Positions 17,449 to 27,793 are shown, counted from the stretch's first letter. The stretch is 64,000 nt of DNA from an uncultured Bryobacteraceae bacterium (GCA_937924525.1 CALDSU010000004.1:310001-374000); one strand, 5' to 3'. Made by a program: numbers and translations. Notes: generated by a model from the sequence alone, not told the origin.

Positions 17449-18360
17449 TTACGTTTCTTCCGCGGCGATGGTAAAGCCCGCCGGGGCGATCTGCGCGTAC
17501 AGAACTTCGGATTGGTGCCCGTGCAGCCGGAACACCTGCCGGACCAGGTCGCAGACTTGGGCGTAGCCGCGCTCGTAGAACACCAGGATGGACGGTCCGG
17601 CGCCGCTGAGGGCGCAACCGAGCAGGCCGGGAGCGCGCAGTTTGAGAATGTCGGCAAGGCCGGGCACCAGCGGGGCGCGATACGGCTGGTGCAAGCGGTC
17701 TTCCAGGGCGGCGGGGAAGGCGTTGGTGGCGCCCGCCGCCAGCGCGGTGATCAACAGGGCCGCCCGTTGGATGTTGAAGATGGCGTCGGCGCGGCTGACC
17801 TGCTCGGGCAGCACGGCGCGCGCGGCAGAGGTGGGCAATTCAAAGTCCGGCACCACCAGCGCGACATCGAACCGCGGCGACAGTTCCAGCCGCACGGCCC
17901 GGGCGGTCCCCCCGGCGTCGATCGCGCTGGCGACAATCGAGCCAAGCACGCAGGCCGCGACGTTGTCGGGATGGCCTTCCAGGCGGGCCGCCGCGTCGAG
18001 GATGCGGAGCGGCTTCCAGTGCAGCCCCAGCAGGTGGTCGGCCAGGATCACGCCCGCCGTCAGCGCCGCGGCGCTCGAACCCAGCCCCTTGCCGAGGGGA
18101 ATGCCGTTGTGGACCTCCAGCTCGACCGGCGGCAGGTCCCGACCCACTTCAGCCGCGATGGCGAGCGCGGTCTGCCAGATCAGGTTCTCCTCCGTGGCGG
18201 GGATGCGGGCGGCGTCGCGCCCGGTCACCGCGATCCGCAGCGCCGCGCTCGGCCGGAAGCGGCACTCCAGGTAGATGCCGATCGCCAGACCCAGCGCGTC
18301 GAAGCCGGGTCCCAGGTTCGCGCTCGACGCCGGAACGCGGACCCGCATCCACTCCCCCAT
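17449..18360 (-). CDS. thrB: Homoserine kinase
   Basis: A 303-residue GHMP-family kinase that phosphorylates homoserine in threonine biosynthesis. The N-terminus carries the ThrB signature VRVPASSANLGPGFDALG, the ATP loop is PLGKGLGSSAAA, and the third GHMP motif is CALSGAGPSILVF. Length matches ThrB (about 300). The product may start at the ATG at 18360 or at the one at 18348, which gives the more usual N-terminus MRVRVPASS. It starts 4 nt after the stop of the Gfo/Idh gene on the same strand. No other threonine gene is adjacent. Confidence 0.93.
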   Translation of the reverse strand: MGEWMRVRVPASSANLGPGFDALGLAIGIYLECRFRPSAALRIAVTGRDAARIPATEENLIWQTALAIAAEVGRDLPPVELEVHNGIPLGKGLGSSAAALTAGVILADHLLGLHWKPLRILDAAARLEGHPDNVAACVLGSIVASAIDAGGTARAVRLELSPRFDVALVVPDFELPTSAARAVLPEQVSRADAIFNIQRAALLITALAAGATNAFPAALEDRLHQPYRAPLVPGLADILKLRAPGLLGCALSGAGPSILVFYERGYAQVCDLVRQVFRLHGHQSEVLYAQIAPAGFTIAAEET

Positions 18361-18364
18361 CGCG

Positions 18365-19378
<1,014 letters not shown>

Positions 19379-19464
19379 AAAAAGTTCCTCGCAGGGAGTG
19401 GCAATAAAGTATCAGCATACCAACCGGGTTCGCGCGGCGCGCCGGTGCCGTATGATATTGGGTT

Positions 19465-20502
19465 ATGAAATCATTGGCCGTGCCGGCCGCGGCGCTCTGC
19501 GCGATGGGCCTGCTGGGGGTGGGTTCCTGCAAAAAGACGATCCCGGTCAACGTAGCCGCGGAGGTGAACGGCCGCCCGATCACGTTCCAGGAACTCGACA
19601 AGCAGCACGAGTCCCGTTTCGAGCCCGAACAGGACAAGCCGAGCGAAGACCAGGTGTTGTTGCAGAAGCTCGAGATTCTCCGCGGGCTCATCGACGCGGA
19701 GATCATGTTCCAGAAAGCCGAGAAATTGGGCTTGCTGGCCGCCGACGCCGACATTGAAACCGAGCTCAACAAGCTCAAGGCGCCGTACACGCAAGAGGAA
19801 TTTCAGAAACGGCTTGCCGACCGCAAGCTGACCCTGGACGAACTGAAGACCCAACTGCGCAAGGACCTCAGCATCCAGAAACTGGTGAATAAGGAGATCA
19901 CTTCGCACATCGCCATCACGGACGCCGACGTCGCCAACTACTACAACGCGAACAAAGCCAGCTTCAACTTCGCCGAACCGCAGGTGCACCTGGCGCAAAT
20001 TCTGGTGTCGCCGGTTCCGGACCCCAATGTCCGCAATCTGAAGAACGACAAAGCGCAGAACGAGGACGAAGCCCGGCGGAAGATCCAGATGCTGGAACGG
20101 CGTCTGCAACAGAACGAGGACTTCGGCATGCTGGCGCAGAACTACTCGGAGGATCCCAACACGGCGCCCAACGGCGGCGATCTGGGGTTTGTGCCGCAAT
20201 CGGCGTTGGACAAGGCGCAGCCGGAACTGCGCAAAATGATCATGGCGCTGCAACCGGGGCAGATCTCCCCGATTATTCGCACGCCCGCCGGCTACAGCAT
20301 CCTGAAGGTATACTCGAAGGAACCCAGCGGACAGCGGGAACTCAACGACCCGCGGGTGCAGCAGACGATCCGGGAAACGCTGCTGAACCGAAAGGACAAC
20401 CTGCTGAAGGCTGCTTATTACGAGGCCGCGCGCAACGAGGCCAGAGTGGTGAACTACCTGGCCCGCTCGATCATCGAAGGGGCCAACAAAGGTGGCAAGT
20501 AG
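19465..20502 (+). CDS. Parvulin-type peptidyl-prolyl isomerase (SurA/PrsA-like lipoprotein)
   Basis: A 345-residue envelope chaperone. The N-terminus ends in VGSCKK, a plausible lipobox, so the protein is probably an outer-membrane or periplasmic lipoprotein. Residues about 30-150 are a SurA_N-like helical chaperone region (VNGRPITFQELDKQ). Residues about 170-280 form a parvulin rotamase domain (VHLAQILVS, NYSEDPNTAPNGGDLGFVPQ, AGYSILKV). It likely helps outer-membrane protein folding. A TATGAT hexamer lies 8 nt before the ATG and no Shine-Dalgarno is seen. Confidence 0.9.
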   Translation: MKSLAVPAAALCAMGLLGVGSCKKTIPVNVAAEVNGRPITFQELDKQHESRFEPEQDKPSEDQVLLQKLEILRGLIDAEIMFQKAEKLGLLAADADIETELNKLKAPYTQEEFQKRLADRKLTLDELKTQLRKDLSIQKLVNKEITSHIAITDADVANYYNANKASFNFAEPQVHLAQILVSPVPDPNVRNLKNDKAQNEDEARRKIQMLERRLQQNEDFGMLAQNYSEDPNTAPNGGDLGFVPQSALDKAQPELRKMIMALQPGQISPIIRTPAGYSILKVYSKEPSGQRELNDPRVQQTIRETLLNRKDNLLKAAYYEAARNEARVVNYLARSIIEGANKGGK

Positions 20503-20511
20503 CCGGGAGGA

Positions 20512-20904
20512 TTACGGCTCGCGCTCTCCGTGCGGCCGGCTGGCCTCGTAAAACAGCAACCCCGCCACCAGCGCGGGCAGGGCCAGCAGCGCGCCCACCT
20601 GCAGGAAATGGCTGAGGCCGTGGTAGCCCCTCATGGACCAATAGGCGCCGTAGATAAAGAGGCCTGCGAAAAGGAACACATAGCTGCCGGCCCGCTCCTT
20701 CCACCAGGCGAATGCGGTAATCCCCAGGAAAAAGGCGCCGGGCAGCGCCGCGTGCAGCAGCACGCCCGGAAGAGCCAATCCCTCGCCGATTCCCGACGCG
20801 ATTCCGAACCACAACCAGAACAGCGCCCAGATCCCGGAAACCGCGCGGGCGAGGAAACGCTCCCAATCCATGATCTGCCCTAGCGAAGGCCGAACCAGTT
20901 GCAT
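20512..20904 (-). CDS. Small four-helix membrane protein, unknown
   Basis: A 130-residue protein with about four hydrophobic helices (FWLWFGIASGIGEGL, AALPGAFFLGITAFAWW, SYVFLFAGLFIYGAYW, ALLALPALVAGLLFYE). The family is not recognised beyond a generic DUF-type integral membrane protein. The start at 20904 is chosen over the inner ATG at 20871 because GGAGGT lies 6 nt upstream of it. It converges with the isomerase gene, with 9 bp between stops. Function unknown. Confidence 0.72.
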   Translation of the reverse strand: MQLVRPSLGQIMDWERFLARAVSGIWALFWLWFGIASGIGEGLALPGVLLHAALPGAFFLGITAFAWWKERAGSYVFLFAGLFIYGAYWSMRGYHGLSHFLQVGALLALPALVAGLLFYEASRPHGEREP

Positions 20905-21224
20905 CGGCGCACCTCCGTGGGGGAGATTGCTACGCCCTCAGTATAGTGCCAGAGAAGGCGGGAAACACGGGTCCGGTCGCTTCGCAGCGGATCGCCAGCT
21001 TCCCAGGGACTGCGGGAAGGGCGTCCAGCCGGGCGTCCGGGGACCGGCGACGCGGCCGCGCAACGGGGGCGCCCATTTCGGCGAGCGGCGCCGGGATGCC
21101 GCAAGAGACTGCGCCGCCGGACGGGGATCCCCGGCTGCGCGCTTTGTGCCGTGAGTGAGCGGCACTCTATGATTGAAGAGCCGCGCCCTGTTCCGGCGCG
21201 GCGAAAACGAGAAAGACGCTCTTT
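20905..21224. other. 320-bp intergenic region with a leader hairpin
   Basis: This divergent region separates the small membrane protein from the HpaI-type aldolase. Near its right end, GCCGCGCC (21180-21187) and GGCGCGGC (21195-21202) form a perfect 8-bp inverted repeat with a 7-nt loop. The hairpin ends 22 nt before the aldolase start, and the segment between contains purine-rich GAAAACGAGAAAGA. It lacks a U-tract, so it is not a typical terminator and may be a leader structure. I see no convincing small gene in the rest. Confidence 0.4.
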
Positions 21225-22037
21225 ATGAAATTCGCTCTGAAACAAAGACTGCGGCAAGGCGAAACCCTCTTCGGCTGTTTTCTCCATCTGGGCAACGCCG
21301 TGGCCGCCGAGATCATGGGCCGCGCGGGATATGACTGGGCGCTGGTCGATCTCGAACACGGCTCCGGCGGCGAGCAGGAGGCGCTGGACCAGATGATGGC
21401 GCTGGCCGGCACGGGCGCCGCGTCGCTGGTGCGCGTCGAATCCACGCACCGCCAGCGCGCCCATCGGGTCTTGGATTACGGCGCGGAAGGGATTGTGTTC
21501 CCGCATGTCGATACGGAGGAAGAGGCGCGCCAAGCCGTGGCGGCCATGCGCTACCCGCCCGAAGGCGTGCGCGGCGTGGCGTTCTCGAACCGGGCTTGCG
21601 GCTTCGGGTCGGACTTCAAAGAGTATCTGAGCCGCGCCCACCAGGACCTGCTGTGCGTGGTGCAGATCGAAAGTCCGCTCGCGGTGGAGAACGCCGCGCG
21701 CATGGCCGCGCTGGATGGAGTGGACGTCCTCTTCGTGGGACCGACCGATTTGAGCCAGAGCATGGGGATGCTGGGTGAGTTCGGCCGGCCCGAGTTCCAG
21801 CAGGCCGTGGCGCAGGTGGCCGGCGCCGCGCGGCGGGCAGGCAAGTACGCGGGGCTGCTGCTGCCGAAGAAAGAAGACGTGGCCCACTACTGGGAGTTGG
21901 GCTACCGGTTCATGATCAGCGGTTCCGACGGCGTGCTGCTGAACTTGGCCGCGCGCGCCAACGTCGCCGCGTTGCAGGCGGCCCGCGGGAAGCTGCCCGC
22001 GTCATCGGCGCCGGCGGACGATACAATACCCGCGTGA
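21225..22037 (+). CDS. HpcH/HpaI-family aldolase
   Basis: A 270-residue class II metal-dependent aldolase of the HpcH/HpaI family (4-hydroxy-2-oxo-acid aldolases). Diagnostic segments are FGCFLHLGNAVAAEIMGRAGYDW, DLEHGSG with the catalytic His, GIVFPHVDT, VVQIESPLAVEN with the metal-binding Glu, and DVLFVGPTDLSQSMG with the metal-binding Asp. It would cleave a hydroxy-keto acid to pyruvate and an aldehyde; the aldehyde partner is not predictable. Its stop overlaps the GTG of the next gene by 4 nt, so it is probably coupled with the amidohydrolase in catabolism of a shared substrate. Confidence 0.9.
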   Translation: MKFALKQRLRQGETLFGCFLHLGNAVAAEIMGRAGYDWALVDLEHGSGGEQEALDQMMALAGTGAASLVRVESTHRQRAHRVLDYGAEGIVFPHVDTEEEARQAVAAMRYPPEGVRGVAFSNRACGFGSDFKEYLSRAHQDLLCVVQIESPLAVENAARMAALDGVDVLFVGPTDLSQSMGMLGEFGRPEFQQAVAQVAGAARRAGKYAGLLLPKKEDVAHYWELGYRFMISGSDGVLLNLAARANVAALQAARGKLPASSAPADDTIPA

Positions 22038-22981
22038 ACCGGAGACGCTTTGTGCAACTCAGCGGGGCGGCCGCGGTCGCGGGCCTGGCTCAGCCCGCCG
22101 CGCCGCCGGTCCTGGACACGCACGTCCATCTGTTCGACCCCACCCGTCCGCAGGGCGTGCCGTGGCCGCCGGCCAGCAACCCGAAGTTGCACCAGCCGGC
22201 CTTGCCCGCGCGGCTGCGCCGCCTCGCCGCGCCGCTCGGCGTGGTGGGCGCCATTGAAGTCGAATGCAGTCCCTGGTTGGAGGATAACCAGTGGGTGCTC
22301 GACGTGGCGGCGGACGATCCGTATATCGTCGGCATGATCGGCAACCTCGAGCCCGCGGATCCCGGCTTTCCGAAACACCTCGAGCGCTTCCGGCGGAATC
22401 CGTTGTTCCTGGGAATCCGGTATGGCAATCTCTGGGGCCGGGACCTGGGGGCGCAACTGGCCAAGCCGGATTTCGTCGCCGGCATACGGCTGCTGGCGGA
22501 GGCGAACCTGACGCTGGATTCGGCCAATCCCAATCCGCCGCTGCTTGAATCGCTGCTGCGCCTGACGGATCGCGTGCCCGAGTTGCGGCTGGTGATCGAC
22601 CACCTGCCGCAAATGCCCATGCCGGCCGACCCCGCTCCCCGCCGCGCCGTGGAAGCCGCCATCCGGGAATTCGGCAAGCGCCCGTGCGTGTACCTGAAAA
22701 TCTCCGAGGTGCTGCGGCGCGTCGAGGACAGGATTCCGGAAGATGTCGAGTTCTATCGCGCCCGCCTGGACGAGTTCTGGGAGATCTTTGGCGAAGACCG
22801 CGTCGTCTACGGCAGCGACTGGCCCAATTCCGACCATTGGCTGCCCTACGCAGCCGGCCTGCGCCTGCTGCGCGCATACGTGGCGGATCAGCCGCCGGCC
22901 GTGGCCCAAAAACTGTTCTGGAAAAACTCCGTGGCGGCCTATCGCTGGAAGAAGCGCGACCCTGCCCAACCGGGCGGGTGA
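22034..22981 (+). CDS. Tat-exported amidohydrolase (amidohydrolase_2 family)
   Basis: A 315-residue TIM-barrel metallohydrolase that starts at a GTG. The leader NRRRFVQLSGAAAVAGLA is a Tat signal. The metal site includes THVHLFDP at strand 1, a His in VIDHLPQMP and the Asp in VYGSDWPNS. The family includes lactonases of the L-rhamnono/L-fucono-lactonase type and related hydrolases. A TACAAT hexamer lies 6 nt before the GTG, inside the aldolase gene, so it may also have its own leaderless transcript. Confidence 0.87.
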   Translation: MNRRRFVQLSGAAAVAGLAQPAAPPVLDTHVHLFDPTRPQGVPWPPASNPKLHQPALPARLRRLAAPLGVVGAIEVECSPWLEDNQWVLDVAADDPYIVGMIGNLEPADPGFPKHLERFRRNPLFLGIRYGNLWGRDLGAQLAKPDFVAGIRLLAEANLTLDSANPNPPLLESLLRLTDRVPELRLVIDHLPQMPMPADPAPRRAVEAAIREFGKRPCVYLKISEVLRRVEDRIPEDVEFYRARLDEFWEIFGEDRVVYGSDWPNSDHWLPYAAGLRLLRAYVADQPPAVAQKLFWKNSVAAYRWKKRDPAQPGG

Positions 22982-22983
22982 GG

Positions 22984-23072
22984 TGGTGGCGGGAGCGGGG
23001 GTCGAACCCGCATGTACAGTGAAGTACGCCAGATTTTGAGTCTGGTGCGTCTGCCAGTTCCGCCATCCCGCC
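22984..23072 (-). tRNA. tRNA-Leu(CAA)
   Basis: The minus strand folds as a class II tRNA with an encoded CCA. The acceptor GGCGGGA pairs with TCCCGCC, followed by discriminator A and CCA. The anticodon stem CCAGA/TCTGG encloses loop CTCAAAA, giving anticodon CAA (reads UUG). The T arm GCGGG-TTCGACC-CCCGC is intact, and the long variable arm between the anticodon and T arms is typical of tRNA-Leu. Length is 89 nt including CCA. The amidohydrolase gene ends 2 bp away on the other strand. Confidence 0.96.
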
Positions 23073-23108
23073 GGAACCTTTCTGAGTCTAGCACGGCGAC
23101 GGTAGCGC

Positions 23109-25511
23109 CTACCGCAGGAACACGCTGCGGACGGGCGGGGGCGGGTCCTGGCCGCGCAGGGCGCGCCACAGGATCGCGTTGAGCACGGCGTCGTCCATCG
23201 CGTCCGGGCGCGAGAAATCGAGCCCCGCGGAGTCGCCTCGCGGGGGATTCAGGGTGGTGAGGGGAACCTGCGCCGGCCGCGCGGTGTAGGGGCGCGGGTC
23301 CGGGCGCGCGCCGAACACCTCTACCATCAGCGGCGCCTGCGCGTCGTAGTGCGTCAGCGGGGACAGGCCGAGGATCCACTCGATGGTGCGCAGCATGGAG
23401 GTGGTGTTGTAGAAAGTCGAGTCCACCCGCTGCCCGCGGGTGTATGGCGAAAGCACGTAGGCCGGCGCGCGGTGCGAATCCACGTGGTCCGGCCCGTTCT
23501 GCGCGTCGTCCTCGAGCACAAAGATGGCCGTGTTGGCCCAGAAGCGGGAGCGGGAAACGCCCTCGACAATCCGGCCGAGCGCGAGGTCGTTGTCCGCCAG
23601 GGAAGCATAGGGCGTGAGCTTGCCGGGCGCGGTGCCCCAGGTGTGGTCATTGGGCAGGACCATCACGACCAGGCGCGGCATGGCGCCGGCTTTCTCCCAT
23701 GCGGCCAACTCGTCGAGAAAGACCCGTGCGCGGTCGACGTCGGGGAAATCCGGGTCGTAACCCGCATAGCGCGGGCAGGTGTATGGCGACAGGGCCGGAT
23801 CCGCGACGCCGGCCACGACCTCGTCGCCGAAACGCGCGCCCGGTCGGTTGCGCACGAAGAAACCGAAATTCCGGAACGGGATGCCGCGCCGGATCGCCTC
23901 GGTCCACAGGTAACCGGCCGGGGGGCGCGTGAGCGGGTCTTCGCGGTCCATGGGTTGCGAGGGCGCGGAGGGCAGCGGACGGCGGCGGCCGGCGTAGGCC
24001 GCAGGCCACGAGCGCATGAGGTAGTACGGAACGATAGCCGCCGAACTCCAGTGCCATCCCTCCGCGCTGACGTCGGCATTGACGTAGAAATTGTCCAGCA
24101 GAGTGAACTCGCGCGCCAGCGCATGATGATTCGGGGTGATCTTCTCGGGGAACAGGCAGAGCGACGGATCGCCGTTGCCGATTGCCAGGTCGCCGAGCAC
24201 CTGGTCGTAGGTGCGGTTCTCCTTCATGATGTAGATCACGTGGCGGATGGGAGAGCGCCCGCCAGGCCGCGCGGGGAGCGGGTGACCCTTGGGGATCGCC
24301 GCGCGGCGGGTTTGCACAGGTGCGTTGGTTTCGCGCACCTCCCGCGTCGCCGCTTCGAGCGCGCGGGCGCCGAGTTTGGGCAACCACTGCGCGCCTCCCA
24401 ACTGGACCAGCGGGATATATTCGATGTCGCTCGGGGGTTGCGGCGTCATGGTGCGGTGGCGTGTCGGGTCCGGTCCGCGCGGGTTGGGCCGGGACCCGAA
24501 TCCCTTCGCGTTCAGGACCAGCAGCCGCCCGTCGGCGAACGGCGCGACGCCCGTCGGATACCACCCCGTGGGAATCAGCCCTTGGATGCCGCCGCCGCGC
24601 GGATCGAGCAGGGCGATGGCGTTCGCATCCGAGAGGGTCACATACAGCGTGCCGGCATCGGGAGACAGCGCCAGCCGCGACGGGCTGACGTTTTCCGGCT
24701 GGCCCGGCGTCAGGGCCAGGTTCCAGCGCTCCCCTGCGCGCCATGGCTGGCCGGGTTCGGCGGGGAGCACGTCCACGAAGTTCGAGTTGGCGCAGGCCAC
24801 GTACAGACGCCGCTCGTGAAGCAGCAGATCGCTGGGCCCGGCCGCGACCGGGGGGCCGGATTCGGCCACGCCGGTGTCCAGGTCGAGGCGCGAGACGCGG
24901 GGACCGCCCGCTTCCGCCACGTACAGGTGACGGGCATCGGGGGAAAACACCGCCGCGGTGGGGCGCGCGAGTCCCGCGATCCGCCGCAACAATCGCCGCT
25001 CCGCCACCGCGTAAACCGCAACCGCATCCTGGAGCGTTTCGATGACGGCCAGCCGGGCGCCATCGCCAGAGAGCGCGACACTGGCCACCATGCGCCGGGG
25101 GGCTGCCGGCTCGCCGGCGATTTCCCAGGGTGGCAGGGTGGTGAGGGTGTTCCCGCTCCACTCGAGCACCTGGACGCTCGATGCGTACCCGCCGGCGACG
25201 TAGATGCGCCGCCGGGCGGCATCCCAAGCCATGGCATACCCCGCGTCCGCCAGCGGCACGCGGGCCGTGATCTGGCGCGTCTTCAAGTCGAGCAAGTCGA
25301 GCGACGGAGGCCGATAGCCGCTGTGCAACACCAGCGCGGCGTGACGGCCAGGGAGCGCGATCGCCTGCCAGGGAAACGTGTCGAGGGAAATTCGTTCGCC
25401 CGCGGGCCGGATGCCGCGGCCCGTCGGCAGAGGCCCAGCCGCGGCGCCGGCGGCGCACAGCGCCAGCAGCAGGCTAAGCGGGAGCCGCCGTCTGCCAGCC
25501 ATAGGTTTCAT
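23109..25511 (-). CDS. Secreted beta-propeller phosphoesterase
   Basis: An 800-residue exported protein. After a signal peptide (MAGRRRLPLSLLLALCAAGA) residues about 40-370 are YVTN/YNCE-type beta-propeller repeats (RIYVAGGYASSVQVLEW, HLYVAEAGGPRVSRLD, TLYVTLSDANAIALLD). Residues about 430-770 form a phosphoesterase/phospholipase C-like alkaline-phosphatase-fold domain (HVIYIMKENRTYDQVLGD, LLDNFYVNADVSAEGW, VLEDDAQNGPDHVDSHR). This architecture occurs in bacterial acid phosphatase and phospholipase C-like proteins. The start overlaps the end of the upstream metallophosphoesterase gene by 38 nt; an ATG at 25502 is an alternative. Confidence 0.87.
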   Translation of the reverse strand: MKPMAGRRRLPLSLLLALCAAGAAAGPLPTGRGIRPAGERISLDTFPWQAIALPGRHAALVLHSGYRPPSLDLLDLKTRQITARVPLADAGYAMAWDAARRRIYVAGGYASSVQVLEWSGNTLTTLPPWEIAGEPAAPRRMVASVALSGDGARLAVIETLQDAVAVYAVAERRLLRRIAGLARPTAAVFSPDARHLYVAEAGGPRVSRLDLDTGVAESGPPVAAGPSDLLLHERRLYVACANSNFVDVLPAEPGQPWRAGERWNLALTPGQPENVSPSRLALSPDAGTLYVTLSDANAIALLDPRGGGIQGLIPTGWYPTGVAPFADGRLLVLNAKGFGSRPNPRGPDPTRHRTMTPQPPSDIEYIPLVQLGGAQWLPKLGARALEAATREVRETNAPVQTRRAAIPKGHPLPARPGGRSPIRHVIYIMKENRTYDQVLGDLAIGNGDPSLCLFPEKITPNHHALAREFTLLDNFYVNADVSAEGWHWSSAAIVPYYLMRSWPAAYAGRRRPLPSAPSQPMDREDPLTRPPAGYLWTEAIRRGIPFRNFGFFVRNRPGARFGDEVVAGVADPALSPYTCPRYAGYDPDFPDVDRARVFLDELAAWEKAGAMPRLVVMVLPNDHTWGTAPGKLTPYASLADNDLALGRIVEGVSRSRFWANTAIFVLEDDAQNGPDHVDSHRAPAYVLSPYTRGQRVDSTFYNTTSMLRTIEWILGLSPLTHYDAQAPLMVEVFGARPDPRPYTARPAQVPLTTLNPPRGDSAGLDFSRPDAMDDAVLNAILWRALRGQDPPPPVRSVFLR

Positions 25512-26364
25512 AGCGCCAGGTGATCTCTTCGCCACGGACGGTAAGCACGCCGAAGCCTTCGTCGAAGCCCAGCCGCTTCCCCTTCCACCAGTTGCCGGAC
25601 AGCGCCCCCGACGTGATGAATTGTGTGCCGTGGTAGTGGATGGTCTCACAGATGTGGGTATGGCCCTGAAGCACCGCTTTTATCTTGTAAGGCGCCAGGA
25701 TTTTGAGCACGTCGCGGACGTTGGTGACCAGCATGCCGCGGGTCGACGCGCCCGGCGGCGCGACGATTTGCGGGAACGCCGACAGCAGCGGAATGTGCGT
25801 CGCCACCACGACCGGGACGCCGGTTCCCGCCGCCGCCAGGTCGTGGCGCAGCCACTCGAGCTGCTCGTCGTCGATCTCGCCGATGTACTGGCGGTCGGCC
25901 GTCATGCCGATGGAGTCCAGCACGACGAAACGCCAGCCTTTGTGCGGGAATGAGTAGTAGCGCTTGCCGATGGTGTCCTCGTACATCCGCTTGCCGTACT
26001 GTGCGTCGGCGGGCGCGACGCCGCTCCTGGTGTAGAGGCCGAACACATCGTGATTGCCGATGGTATTGTGGAGCGGCATCTCCAGGTGCTTGACGTTCTC
26101 GCGGTAGAGCTTGAACAGCGTGTCGGCGCGCGGGCGGTCCGCGGCCAGCACGTCAAAGACGAGGTCGCCGCCCGACAAGGCGAAATCCGCCTTCAGCCGG
26201 TTCATCTTGCGGAAAGCCTGGCGGCAGCCTTCCTCGGCCTTGAGTTCAGGCTGGATGTGCGGGTCGGTGAAATGGATGAAGCTCCACGCCGGCTCGCGGG
26301 CCTTTCCCGAGGCCGCGGCGGTGGCGCCGGCGGCTATGGTGCGGAGAAACTCTCTTCGGCGCAT
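25474..26364 (-). CDS. Tat-exported calcineurin-like metallophosphoesterase
   Basis: A 296-residue metallophosphoesterase. The N-terminal RRREFLRTIAAGATAAAS is a Tat signal. All five family metal motifs are visible: FTDPHI, GGDLVFD, GNHD, ATHIPL and GHTH. The enzyme hydrolyses phosphomono- or diesters in the periplasm or outside the cell. AAGGAGA upstream of the ATG supports the start. It overlaps the downstream phosphoesterase gene, which suggests a joint role in phosphate-ester scavenging. Confidence 0.92.
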   Translation of the reverse strand: MRRREFLRTIAAGATAAASGKAREPAWSFIHFTDPHIQPELKAEEGCRQAFRKMNRLKADFALSGGDLVFDVLAADRPRADTLFKLYRENVKHLEMPLHNTIGNHDVFGLYTRSGVAPADAQYGKRMYEDTIGKRYYSFPHKGWRFVVLDSIGMTADRQYIGEIDDEQLEWLRHDLAAAGTGVPVVVATHIPLLSAFPQIVAPPGASTRGMLVTNVRDVLKILAPYKIKAVLQGHTHICETIHYHGTQFITSGALSGNWWKGKRLGFDEGFGVLTVRGEEITWRYETYGWQTAAPA

Positions 26365-26440
26365 GGTTCTCCTTCGGATCGGATCTTTACTTATGGTACG
26401 CGCCCGCTGAGGGTACGCGCCCGGGCGGGTAGGATCGGCG

Positions 26441-27793
26441 TCAGCCCTGTTTGGCGCGTTCCACGGCGGACTCCACCAACCGGCGGTATTCGTTCAGTTG
26501 CTCCGGCGTCGCGGCCTCAAAGCGGAGCACCAGCACCGGTTGCGTATTCGAGGCGCGCACCAGCCCCCACCCGCCCGGAAACAGAATCCGGGCGCCGTCC
26601 ACGTCCACGACGCGATGCGTTTGCTGGAACTCCCGTTTGACCCGCTCGACCACGCCGAACTTGGTCTCGTCCGGGCAGTCCACCCGGATCTCCGGAGTGG
26701 CGAACGTGCGGGGCAGGTCCGCAAGCTGGTGCGACAGCGGCCGGCCCGAGTTCGCGACGATCTCCATCAGCCGGCAGGCGGCGTACAGCGCGTCGTCGAA
26801 GCCGTAGTAGCGGTCGGCGAAGAACATATGGCCGCTCATCTCGCCCGCCAGTTCCGCCCGCTCTTGCTGCATCTTGGCCTTGATCAACGAGTGGCCGGTC
26901 TTCCACATGATGGCCCGCGCGCCCCGGCGCTCCAGGTCGTCGTACACAAACTGCGAACATTTCACCTCGCCGATGAACGTCGCCCCGGGTTTGCGCGCCA
27001 GGATTTCCCGGGCGTAGATCAGCAAAAGCTGATCGCCAAATACGATTCTGCCCTGCTCGTCCACCGCACCGATGCGGTCGCTGTCGCCATCGAAGGCGAT
27101 GCCCAGCTCCGCACCCGCGCGGCGCACGGCGTCGATGAGGGCCGCCAGGTTTTCGGGCAGCGTCGGGTCGGGATGATGGTGCGGAAAGCGGCCGTCCATC
27201 TCGAAGAACAGTTCGGTCGCCTCCACGTTCAGCTTCTCAAGCAAGCGGTGCATCACGGGACCCGCGGTGCCGTTGCCTGCGTCCAGCACGACCCTGAGGC
27301 GCCGTGGCCAGGAGAACTGCGCGGCGATTTCGTCGACATACGGCGTCACCGCGTCCACCTGCTCCTCAACGCCGTCTCCGGCGGTCAGGTCGCCTGTCTC
27401 GATCAGCGCGCGCAGGTGCTGGATTTCCTCGCCGTGGATCGTGGACGGTCCCATCATCATTTTGAATCCGTTGTACTCGGGAGGATTGTGGCTGCCGGTG
27501 ATCATCACCGCGCCGTCGGTCTGGAAACGGAAAACCGCATAGTACAGCACCGGCGTCGGAACGGCGCCCAAATCGAGGACCAGGCATCCGCTGCTCCGCA
27601 AACCCGCCACCAGCGCGTCACGCAGCCGCGAAGAACTGAGCCGGCAGTCGCGGCCTATCGCGATCCGGCGTCCGTGGCGGCGCTGGAGGAGCGTGCCGAT
27701 GGCTTGGCCAAGTTGCCGAATCCCCTCACTGGTGAGCTCGGTATCCGCGATTCCGCGGATGTCGTACTCGCGAAAAATGGTGGCCTTGAGCAT
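26441..27793 (-). CDS. Phosphomannomutase/phosphoglucomutase
   Basis: A 450-residue alpha-D-phosphohexomutase. The N-terminus ATIFREYDIRGIAD, the phosphoserine loop MITGSHNPPEYNG, the metal loop FDGDSDRIG and the sugar-binding GEMSGHMFF are intact, with the C-terminal domain phosphate loop in RASNTQPVLVLR. It interconverts hexose 1- and 6-phosphates for polysaccharide and envelope precursors. The dual PMM/PGM type (AlgC/ManB-like) fits the length. The start at 27793 has a TATACT hexamer 9 nt upstream and no Shine-Dalgarno. Confidence 0.93.
   Translation of the reverse strand: MLKATIFREYDIRGIADTELTSEGIRQLGQAIGTLLQRRHGRRIAIGRDCRLSSSRLRDALVAGLRSSGCLVLDLGAVPTPVLYYAVFRFQTDGAVMITGSHNPPEYNGFKMMMGPSTIHGEEIQHLRALIETGDLTAGDGVEEQVDAVTPYVDEIAAQFSWPRRLRVVLDAGNGTAGPVMHRLLEKLNVEATELFFEMDGRFPHHHPDPTLPENLAALIDAVRRAGAELGIAFDGDSDRIGAVDEQGRIVFGDQLLLIYAREILARKPGATFIGEVKCSQFVYDDLERRGARAIMWKTGHSLIKAKMQQERAELAGEMSGHMFFADRYYGFDDALYAACRLMEIVANSGRPLSHQLADLPRTFATPEIRVDCPDETKFGVVERVKREFQQTHRVVDVDGARILFPGGWGLVRASNTQPVLVLRFEAATPEQLNEYRRLVESAVERAKQG

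Noticed and set aside
20946-21158. 70-residue plus-strand frame between the membrane protein and the HpaI-type aldolase
   Set aside because: Arg/Ala/Gly-rich composition, no ribosome binding site and no hydrophobic or structured segment.
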